Below, piece after piece: positions 4,415 to 9,704 of a stretch of 9,704 nucleotides of DNA. The stretch spans positions 1 to 9,704 of the forward strand of contig DASXZJ010000013.1 in assembly GCA_036502025.1 (NCBI GenBank), read 5' to 3'. The notes beneath the pieces are model-generated. The model searched no databases and was not told where the DNA came from. It worked only from the letters and a program-made list of their open reading frames with translations. Within the stretch, counting starts at the first letter, position 1. Each line of letters starts with the position of its first letter. This DNA comes from Bog-473 sp036502025 (GTDB lineage: Bacteria > Actinomycetota > Acidimicrobiia > Acidimicrobiales > RAAP-2). A program made the translations under genes and the position numbers.

Positions 4415-6031
4415 ATGAGCGTGCGCTCCAAGCCCCTGATCCTGGCCGCCCTCCTCCTGGCGTCCTTCGCCATCAACCTGGACACGACCATCGTGAACGT
4501 GGCCCTGCCCACGCTGGTGCGCGAGCTGCACGCCACTACCACCGAGCTCCAGTGGGTGGTGGACGCCTACAACCTGGTCTTCGCCGCCCTGCTCCTCACC
4601 GCGGGGAGCCTGTCGGATCGCGTGGGCCGCAAAGGCATGCTGCTGGGCGGCTTGGCCGTGTTCGGGCTGGCCAGCCTGGCGGGAGCCTTCACCACCACGC
4701 CCGCGGCCCTCATCGCGGCTCGGGCCGTGATGGGCCTCGGGGCGGCCATGATCTTCCCAGCCACGCTGTCCACCATCGCCAACGTCTTCACCGAGCGAAA
4801 GGAGCGGGCGCTGTCGATCGGCCTGTGGGGCGCCAGTGCCGGCGTGGCCATCGCCGTCGGTCCCATCGTGGGGGGCTTCCTTCTCGAACACTTCTCCTGG
4901 ACCAGCATCTTCGTGTTCATGGCGCCCGTGGCCGCCCTTAGCGCCCTACTGGTGGCCGTCTATGTGCCGAGTTCAAAGGACCCGGCGGCAGCACGTGTCG
5001 ACCTGCCCGGCTTCGCCATCTCGACCGCCGTCATGGCAGCGGTGGTCTTCACCATCATCGAGGCGCCCGACGTCGGGTGGTCCAGTCCGCGCAGCGTGGC
5101 CGGCTTCGCCGCCGCCGCCGTGCTGTTGGTCCTGTTCATCTGGTGGGAGGGCCAGGTGGATACCCCGATGCTCGACGTGCGGCTGTTCCGCAACATGCGC
5201 TTCACGGCGGCCAGCGCGTCGGTCACCATCGCCTTCTTCACGTTGTTCGGCTTCATCTTCCTCATGACCCAGTACTTCCAGTTCATCCAGGGCTTCAGCC
5301 CGCTTTCCACCGGCCTACACCTCTTGCCCGTGGCGACCGCGGTGGCCGTGAGCTCGGTGATCGGCACCCGGCTGGCGGTGCGGGCCGGGACCAAGCTCGT
5401 CGTCACGATCGGGCTGCTCGCCATCGCCGCCTTCTACATCTGGGTGGCCAGCGTGATCACGGCCCACACCACCTACGGGGTGATCGCCGCCCAAATGGTG
5501 CTCTACGGCGTGGGTATGGGCCTCACCTCGGCGCCGGCCACCGAGTCGATCATGGGCGCGGTGTCGATCCACAAAGCCGGGGTGGGCTCGGCCGTGAACG
5601 ACTCGACCCGCCTGCTCGGTGGCACGCTGGGCGTCGCCGTCATCGGCAGTGTCTACGCCTCGCTGTACGGGTCGAAGCTCAGTGCCGGCCTGCCGCTCCG
5701 TCTCCCCTCGAACTTGTCCGCAGTCGCCCACCAGTCGGTCGGCGCCGCCATCGCCGTATCGAACCGACTGTCCGCGGCCGGCTTGCACCATGTCGGTGAC
5801 CTCGTCCACCAGGCTGCGTTTGCTGCGTTCCTACATGGCATCAGCGTGGGGTGCCTCGTGGCAGGCGGGGTGGCCCTGCTGGGCGCCCTCATCGCCATTG
5901 CCTTCCTCCCGGCCCAGCCAACCGCCGCGCCCGCGTCCGAGACGGAAGTGGTGCTCGAGCGCGGACGCGACCTCGAGTCCGGCGGACCATTGTCGTTGCC
6001 TCAAGGGGCCTCGGTCGAAGCGGCTCCCTGA
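4415..6031 (+). CDS. MFS drug:H+ antiporter, DHA2 (EmrB/QacA) family, 14 TM
   Basis: The 538-residue inner-membrane protein has the DHA2 signature LDTTIVNVALP at residues 22-32 in TM1. It also has motif A GSLSDRVGRKG at 64-74 in loop 2-3 and the antiporter motif C region (GASAGVAIAVGPIVGG) at 139-154. Many hydrophobic segments follow, in keeping with 14 helices, and the length is normal. Such proteins export drugs, dyes or toxic metabolites using the proton gradient. The C-terminal tail after about residue 500 is hydrophilic and variable. The start is uncertain. ATG 4415 abuts the predicted -10 box and has only a distant AAAGG, whereas GTG 4421 fits a leaderless transcript; an in-frame TTG at 4403 is less likely. 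Divergent pairing with an HxlR regulator suggests induction by its substrate. Confidence 0.93.
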   Translation: MSVRSKPLILAALLLASFAINLDTTIVNVALPTLVRELHATTTELQWVVDAYNLVFAALLLTAGSLSDRVGRKGMLLGGLAVFGLASLAGAFTTTPAALIAARAVMGLGAAMIFPATLSTIANVFTERKERALSIGLWGASAGVAIAVGPIVGGFLLEHFSWTSIFVFMAPVAALSALLVAVYVPSSKDPAAARVDLPGFAISTAVMAAVVFTIIEAPDVGWSSPRSVAGFAAAAVLLVLFIWWEGQVDTPMLDVRLFRNMRFTAASASVTIAFFTLFGFIFLMTQYFQFIQGFSPLSTGLHLLPVATAVAVSSVIGTRLAVRAGTKLVVTIGLLAIAAFYIWVASVITAHTTYGVIAAQMVLYGVGMGLTSAPATESIMGAVSIHKAGVGSAVNDSTRLLGGTLGVAVIGSVYASLYGSKLSAGLPLRLPSNLSAVAHQSVGAAIAVSNRLSAAGLHHVGDLVHQAAFAAFLHGISVGCLVAGGVALLGALIAIAFLPAQPTAAPASETEVVLERGRDLESGGPLSLPQGASVEAAP

Positions 6032-6061
6032 GACGCCGCAGTCGGGATCGAACGTGGTGGA

Positions 6062-6085
6062 CCCGTGGACAATGACGTCCACGGG
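6062..6085. terminator. Hairpin after the DHA2 exporter gene
   Basis: CCCGTGGAC (6062-6070) pairs perfectly with GTCCACGGG (6077-6085) around the loop AATGAC. Beyond one A:C mismatch, GG and CC extend the stem. It begins 30 bases after the exporter stop. There is no T-run, as is common for actinobacterial terminators. Its position between convergent genes supports a bidirectional role. Confidence 0.6.
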
Positions 6086-6091
6086 CCCGAT

Positions 6092-6123
6092 CTCTCGCAA
6101 CCGCGATTACGTCAGCGCGAGAG
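6092..6123. terminator. Second hairpin between the convergent genes
   Basis: CTCTCGC (6092-6098) pairs with GCGAGAG (6117-6123) across an 18-base loop. It lies 11 bases beyond the stop of the minus-strand 93-aa gene and may serve that transcript. The long loop and missing T-run make it weaker than the hairpin at 6062-6085. Confidence 0.35.
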
Positions 6124-6134
6124 GATGAGTCCCC

Positions 6135-6416
6135 TTAGAAGTTGGGCTCGATATTGTGATCGGCCGCTACCATTCTGGCCTTCAACAAGGGGACAGAGGG
6201 ATTGTCACTCACCCGCACAAGCCGACTGGCGCCGTTGCTCACCCGGCTGATGATCGGGCTACACCCAGTGACCAGTGCCTCCTGGGGTACCCGGAACAGA
6301 TCACCGCTTCCCTCCTCGACGTACGCCCCAGGCTCCCGGAGCTCCTCCCAGGTTGTCTGGGCCAGCGAAGTCCTGTGCTGGGGTTGGATTGATGCGCTCT
6401 GCCTTCCTTCAGCCAT
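6135..6416 (-). CDS. Small conserved-looking protein of unknown function, 93 aa
   Basis: I do not recognise a named family. The start at ATG 6416 is strongly supported, since GGAGGT (6424-6429) lies seven bases before it; a longer frame up to 6596 has no such signal. The first 20 residues (MAEGRQSASIQPQHRTSLAQ) look disordered. From residue 21 the protein is compact: TTWEELREPGAYVEEGSGDL, then FRVPQEALVTGCSPIISRVS (41-60), NGASRLVRVSDNPSVPLLKA (61-80) and the end HNIEPNF. There is no signal peptide or membrane segment. The composition and the AYVEEGSGDLFRVP stretch look like a folded single domain, perhaps a small beta-rich cytoplasmic protein. It stands alone, convergent with the exporter. 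It resembles short hypothetical proteins of actinomycetes as I recall them; that recollection is not verified. Confidence 0.72.
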   Translation of the reverse strand: MAEGRQSASIQPQHRTSLAQTTWEELREPGAYVEEGSGDLFRVPQEALVTGCSPIISRVSNGASRLVRVSDNPSVPLLKARMVAADHNIEPNF

Positions 6417-7069
6417 TATTGATACCTCCATAGGCGGCCCGACGGGCGTCGGAATCCACAGCGGACGCATTCGTGTTACCAACTCCATGCTCGCTGTAGA
6501 ACACGGCGGCCAACTTGTCTCTAACGTCGGGACATGACGTGATGTTGGCATCAACTTGCGCGACGCTGGTGGATCTATTTCACAGTGCCGCGTCATCCAT
6601 GTTCGACCTTGCGCTCGACCGGGTCAAGGTGGTCACAGGCGTTCTTTGCGACAATTTCATGCATTGATCACGCAGATGGACGGGCAACCACCGTGAACAA
6701 CCAAATGCCTATCGGCGCCGATCCGGGTGGCTGTCGTCGCACCTGCCTATTCCGGGCGGTCGCCCCGAGGTGAAAGCCCCGCCGTCGGTAGGCACCGTTA
6801 TGGAATCCAATGAAGCGTGAGCTCCAGGGTGAACCGCTCGGCAGAGGAGAGATTCGAACCAGGTAACTGCAGGGCAATAGACGGCAATACGAGGGCTGTT
6901 CGAAGGCGCTCGTCTGCGTTCGAATGGGTCCGCCAGCGGCGACCCCAGCGGCGGCGGAGAATCGGGTGGAATTCATGCGGAACGGGCGATGTGCTGGCCT
7001 GGGCAATCCTTTGGTCGGGGTGGCCCGTATTTCCGAGCACACGTCCGCAAGCTGGAGGAGACTGGCTAC
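6417..7069. other. 653-base stretch without a convincing gene; partly structured-RNA-like
   Basis: Open frames here have no ribosome-binding site, biased composition (many Arg, Ser, Pro) and no recognisable domain. A small hairpin TGATG-TTGG-CATCA lies at 6540-6553. The part at about 6741-6920 has nested complementary segments (see the separate entry). The last 30 bases hold the ribosome-binding site of the next gene. I see no clear promoter for the downstream operon; base composition is more mixed than in the flanking genes. Confidence 0.5.
6741..6920 (+). ncRNA. Possible structured RNA, perhaps a group II intron 5' remnant
   Basis: TGCCTA (6744-6749) pairs with TAGGCA (6789-6794). Inside this, GGCGG (6755-6759) pairs with CCGCC (6779-6783), and an innermost GG/CC closes the loop TGAAAG. 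Further on, GAGC (6819-6822) pairs with GCTC (6836-6839) around a GGGTGAACC motif, and ACGAG (6889-6893) pairs with CTCGT (6909-6913). GGCAATA is repeated ten bases apart at 6873 and 6883. The phrases GGTGAAAGCCC, GTAGGCACCG and GGGTGAACCG resemble the first domain of bacterial group II introns. No GTGYG 5' end, domain V or reverse transcriptase gene was found, so this would be a remnant. A leader RNA for the downstream gene is the alternative. Strand and limits are guesses. Confidence 0.3.
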
Positions 7070-7591
7070 ATGGAATCAAGCACGCAAATTCGTGGGTTGC
7101 AGCACCGTGCCCGAGCCGGCCGCATCGTGGCCGCTGCGTTCGCCGTGGGCGGTCTGGGCGCCTCCGCCCTCGCCGTTGGTGCCGCCGGAGCGTCGACCAA
7201 GGGCGTCACGGTGTCAACGGCGAAGAGCACCAAGTTCGGCAAGGTCCTGGTCAGCGGCAAGACGCTCTACACCCTCAAGGCCAGTCAGACGGCCTGCACC
7301 GCCTCGTGCCTTGCCGTCTGGCCCGAGCTCGTGCTGCCGAAGGGCGTCACGAAGGCCACGGCCGGCTCCGGAGTCAGCAAATCGAAGCTCGGTTCGGTGT
7401 CCCGCCCCGGCGGAGTCCGCCAGGTGACCTACGGCGGCAAGCCCCTCTACTACTTCTCTGGTGACACCGGCAGGGGCCAGGTGAATGGGAACGTCACCGA
7501 CACGTGGGGCAAATGGTCCGACGTCGTGCTGGTCAAGCCCTCCTCGAGTTCAGGTTCGGGCGGCTCGAGCACCGGTGGAGCTGGGTTCTAG
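7070..7591 (+). CDS. Secreted COG4315-type protein (Lipoprotein_15-like repeats)
   Basis: ATG 7070 is chosen because GGAGGAG (7054-7060) stands nine bases before it; the longer frame from 6989 lacks such support. The 173-residue protein has a basic N-terminus and a hydrophobic stretch (residues 18-41, IVAAAFAVGGLGASALAVGA), a signal peptide probably cut near AGA-ST (41-42). There is no lipobox Cys, so it is likely released or wall-associated. Two repeats of the family follow: GKTLYTLKASQTACTASC (63-80) with Cys76 and Cys80 and then AVWPEL, and GGKPLYYFSGDTGRGQVNGN (122-141), where YYFSGD matches the Yx(FWY)xxD pattern. The tail from about residue 158 is Ser/Gly-rich and flexible. The family's function is unknown. 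The gene stands 27 bases before the hydroxylase-like gene, which suggests co-transcription. Confidence 0.82.
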   Translation: MESSTQIRGLQHRARAGRIVAAAFAVGGLGASALAVGAAGASTKGVTVSTAKSTKFGKVLVSGKTLYTLKASQTACTASCLAVWPELVLPKGVTKATAGSGVSKSKLGSVSRPGGVRQVTYGGKPLYYFSGDTGRGQVNGNVTDTWGKWSDVVLVKPSSSSGSGGSSTGGAGF

Positions 7592-7618
7592 GCCGGACCA
7601 AGGGCCGGAGCGGTCGTC

Positions 7619-8701
7619 ATGTCGATTGTCCTAGATGCTCCGGGTCGGTCGCGGGAAGCGGCCCGGGGCGAGCCGCGAAGCGCGGCGGCGAAGAGCTGGG
7701 CGCGCGCGGTGTCGTCGCGGGTCTATCTGCCGGCCTGCTCCATCGCGGCGGTCGCCGTGCTCCTCATTGCCATCGGTGTGGCGAGTCGCTGGGGTGGGGC
7801 CGACTTCGTCGGCGCCATGACCAGTCTTCGGGTCATCGTGATCGGGCCGACGACCCTGGTGATCATCGGGATCTTCCTGGTCGTGGAGCGGGTGCGGCCG
7901 GCGCAGCGTCGGCCCATGTTCGCCCGCGGCTACAGGCAGGACGTCCTTTACGTACTGCTCAGCGCGACGCTCGTGGTGCCGCTGGTGACTGCACTGACGC
8001 TCTCCTTCTCAGAGGTCGTCGTTCGCTACCTCCCGTGGCTCGTCTTGGCGAAGTGGGGCACGGTGCCGCGATGGGCCGCCATTGCCGTGATCTTCGTGGC
8101 CATGGACGGGTTGAACTGGTTGGCCCACTTGGGGAACCACCGCGTGCGCATGCTCTGGCGCTTCCATGAGCTCCACCACTCCCAGGAGGACATGAACGTC
8201 CTCACGGTGTTCCGGACGCACCCGCTCATTCACGTGTCGTACCTCATCGCGCTGATCCCGGGGATCGTGCTCCTGGCCAACGGCACGCTGTCGGCGACCC
8301 TCCTGGTCCTGTACGGCGCCACCGTGGCCTTCGCCCACTCCAACACCAATCTGGGCTTCGGGCCGCTGGAGCGGGTCTTCGTCAGCCCGAACTTTCACCG
8401 GATCCACCACCAGTTGGAGGGACCGCAGGACGTCAACCTCGGCTTCGCCCTGACGATCTGGGATCAGCTGTTTCACCGGGCCATCTTCCCGACGCCCGAG
8501 ACGATCCGGACGGATACCGGCCTGCCCGGTCGCCCGCTGATCGTCGAGCAGGCGGCCGGGCGTCATTTCTCGGTCCTGGCCGCCCAACTCGTCGCGCCGT
8601 TCCGTCCGATGCAGGGTCGCGCTCTTCCCATTTCGGTCCGGGACGAGTCGACTCGGCCGGGTGAGTACGAGGCCTCAGCCGAAGAACGCGTGAGGGCCTG
8701 A
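7619..8701 (+). CDS. Fatty acid hydroxylase/sterol desaturase-family di-iron membrane protein
   Basis: The 360-residue protein has several hydrophobic segments (about 41-57, 70-90, 108-132, 150-162, 205-235). The eight-histidine di-iron pattern of the family is complete: HLGNH (170-174), HELHH (183-187), and HRIHH (260-264), with extra His at 201, 205 and 240. These histidines face the cytoplasm and bind two irons that activate O2 to hydroxylate or desaturate a lipid C-H bond. The N-terminal 35 residues are polar and Arg/Ala-rich; a C-terminal tail of about 50 residues is soluble. GGAG (7607-7610) lies eight bases before the ATG. Its TGA shares one base with the ATG of the DoxX gene, so the two are coupled. 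The substrate could be a fatty acyl, sterol-like, carotenoid or other lipid and cannot be chosen from the sequence. Confidence 0.9.
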   Translation: MSIVLDAPGRSREAARGEPRSAAAKSWARAVSSRVYLPACSIAAVAVLLIAIGVASRWGGADFVGAMTSLRVIVIGPTTLVIIGIFLVVERVRPAQRRPMFARGYRQDVLYVLLSATLVVPLVTALTLSFSEVVVRYLPWLVLAKWGTVPRWAAIAVIFVAMDGLNWLAHLGNHRVRMLWRFHELHHSQEDMNVLTVFRTHPLIHVSYLIALIPGIVLLANGTLSATLLVLYGATVAFAHSNTNLGFGPLERVFVSPNFHRIHHQLEGPQDVNLGFALTIWDQLFHRAIFPTPETIRTDTGLPGRPLIVEQAAGRHFSVLAAQLVAPFRPMQGRALPISVRDESTRPGEYEASAEERVRA

Positions 8702-9210
8702 TGGCGACCACGACGGTGCCAGCGAGCCGGCGCAGCCCGCGTCGCTTGCTGGCGGCGATGCTCAGCACCCGCACCTCGACCCTCCATGCTGACCTCGCCC
8801 TGATCGCGGCGCGCGTCGGGCTCGCCTGGATCTTCATCTACTACGGCGCGGCGAAGCTGTTCGGTGCCTTCAACGGCCCGGGGATTCACGGGACGGCCCT
8901 CTACTTCTCGAACACCGCGCACCTGCACCCGGGTGGGCTCTTCGCGGTCGTGGGTGGCGTGGTCGAGTTCGGCGGCGGGGTTGCCATGGCCCTGGGTCTG
9001 GCCACTCGCCTGGCCGGCCTCGCGCTGTTCGGGGACATGGTGATGGCGATGATCACCGTCACCTGGTCGACCGGGATCGACAACTTGACGGTGCCCCCCG
9101 GCTACCAGTTGAACCTGGCGATCGCCGTCCTGGCTCTCGTCATGGTGGCCTTCGGCGCCGGACGGCTCAGCGTCGATGCCCTGGCCGAACGGCGGTTGGC
9201 CGCGGCATGA
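8701..9210 (+). CDS. DoxX-family membrane protein
   Basis: The 169-residue protein has four hydrophobic segments as in DoxX/DoxD: about 32-52 (ALIAARVGLAWIFIYYGAAKL, with the family's typical GAAKLFG), 79-99, 103-122 and 137-152. Residues 76-99 (LHPGGLFAVVGGVVEFGGGVAMAL) carry the usual GxxEFxGG pattern. DoxX relatives include a subunit of an archaeal thiosulfate:quinone oxidoreductase, and in mycobacteria a DoxX protein works with superoxide dismutase and a thiosulfate sulfurtransferase in redox defence. Here the partners are lipid-modifying enzymes instead. It starts within the stop of the hydroxylase gene and its own stop overlaps the next ATG as ATGA. The polar N-terminal 25 residues are Arg-rich and cytoplasmic by the positive-inside rule. 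Confidence 0.9.
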   Translation: MATTTVPASRRSPRRLLAAMLSTRTSTLHADLALIAARVGLAWIFIYYGAAKLFGAFNGPGIHGTALYFSNTAHLHPGGLFAVVGGVVEFGGGVAMALGLATRLAGLALFGDMVMAMITVTWSTGIDNLTVPPGYQLNLAIAVLALVMVAFGAGRLSVDALAERRLAAA

Positions 9211-9704
9211 CGCTGGCGGACTCCGTTCGCCGTCAAGTCCCTCCGCCGCCTCCCGGATGGGCGCGGTGGTTGGAGCCCGACTTCCCGTCGGCCCGGGCCA
9301 AGCGCCGGCTGAGGATTGCCGCGAACCTCATCGGGGCCGGTGGGGCGGCACTCTTCGCCGAGAGCACCCTGCAGTACTACCTGCACACCCACCGCCTGAT
9401 CGGCGGGGCCTTCCTCGTGGAGCAGACCTGGGTGGTGGTGGCCTACCTCATCCGGCGCCCGGCCCGCGTGGTGAGCGGGCGCCGGGGGGACTGGTTGTTG
9501 GCGTTCTGCGGCACCTTCGGCGGCGTGCTCTTCCGGCCGGTCGGGATCCATCCGCAGTGGGGACTCGATGGCGGCCTCGTCGTTCAGGTCATCGGGCTCG
9601 CCATCTGCGTGGTGTCGTTCCTCACGCTCGGGCGCTCTTTCGGCTTCGCGGCGGCGGACCGGGGGCTGGTGCGACGCGGTCCCTACGCCGTCGTCCGGCA
9701 TCCC
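9207..9704 (+). CDS. Isoprenylcysteine carboxyl methyltransferase-like membrane protein (partial, N-terminal 166 residues)
   Basis: The ATG overlaps the DoxX stop by four bases (ATGA) and the frame is open to the right edge. Residues 1-34 are polar with a run of five prolines. Hydrophobic segments lie at about 36-52, 66-82, 96-110 and 123-141. The end of the visible part, LVRRGPYAVVRHP (154-166), is the conserved 'RGPY..vRHP' entry to the SAM-binding region of the ICMT/PEMT family, which continues beyond the window. Bacterial members methylate small or lipidic acceptors or have unknown roles; true prenylcysteine substrates are not expected in bacteria. It is the last visible gene of the operon and likely acts in the same membrane process. 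Confidence 0.83.
   Translation, partial: MTLADSVRRQVPPPPPGWARWLEPDFPSARAKRRLRIAANLIGAGGAALFAESTLQYYLHTHRLIGGAFLVEQTWVVVAYLIRRPARVVSGRRGDWLLAFCGTFGGVLFRPVGIHPQWGLDGGLVVQVIGLAICVVSFLTLGRSFGFAAADRGLVRRGPYAVVRHP

Noticed and set aside
6761..6800. Possible cobalamin riboswitch because of GGTGAAAGCCCC
   Set aside because: The conserved B12-box core (GCCACTG) is absent, and the downstream genes have no cobalamin link.
6841..6870. GGTTCGAATC on the minus strand at about 6852-6861, resembling the T-loop and 3' end of a tRNA
   Set aside because: The T stem does not pair (CCTGG against CTCTC), and no anticodon arm or acceptor partner was found. Two other TTCGAA sites nearby show that the hexamer recurs here without a tRNA.
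6668..7042. Minus-strand frame of 124 codons in the non-coding block
   Set aside because: It has no ribosome-binding site and no recognisable domain, and its Arg/Ser/Pro-rich composition is that of chance frames in GC-rich DNA.
1..9704. CRISPR arrays, insertion sequences with terminal repeats, defence genes
   Set aside because: No regularly spaced repeats, no intact transposase or integrase, and no nuclease or toxin-antitoxin genes were seen.

Overview
This is a high-GC bacterial window, most likely from an actinomycete (Actinomycetota). Wobble positions in the genes are strongly G/C. The window holds a fragment of a mycothiol-dependent-enzyme family, a PPOX/F420-type flavoprotein and TetR and HxlR regulators with divergent targets. 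It also has several promoters whose -10 box sits six bases before a start codon, the usual layout of leaderless actinobacterial mRNAs. I cannot name a genus.

Left part (1-3542). From the left edge come a partial SAM-dependent methyltransferase (-), a 5'-truncated maleylpyruvate-isomerase/DinB-like fragment (-) and a PPOX-class flavoprotein (-). Next is a translationally coupled pair (-) of an NTF2/SnoaL-like protein and an NmrA-like NAD(P)-binding protein, transcribed divergently from a TetR regulator (+). The tetR intergenic region has two copies of a CGGAC-N5-GTCCG operator. One lies exactly between the -35 and -10 boxes of the outgoing minus-strand promoter; the other lies just after the -10 box of tetR. 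This reads as a self-contained TetR-controlled oxidoreductase module.

Middle part (3543-6134). An HxlR-family regulator with an SCP2-like C-terminal domain (-) is divergent from a DHA2-type 14-TM drug exporter (+). Their 75-base intergenic region contains two facing promoters, both apparently leaderless, and an inverted repeat TACTA-N9-TAGTA over the hxlR -35 box. This is a classic regulator/exporter pair. Two hairpins separate the exporter from the convergent gene that follows.

Right part (6135-9704). A small conserved-looking protein of 93 aa (-) is followed by about 650 bases with no convincing gene. Part of that stretch, about 6741-6920, looks like structured RNA, possibly a group II intron remnant. 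After it comes a tight plus-strand gene run: a secreted COG4315-type protein, a fatty acid hydroxylase/sterol desaturase-like di-iron membrane enzyme, a DoxX-family membrane protein and a partial isoprenylcysteine-methyltransferase-like membrane protein that runs off the right edge. The last three overlap by 1-4 bases, so they are probably one operon for a membrane or envelope redox/lipid process. The substrate cannot be read from the sequence.

The best candidates for something under-described are the four-gene membrane operon, the structured non-coding block upstream of it and the 93-aa protein. The regulatory architectures are the best supported observations.
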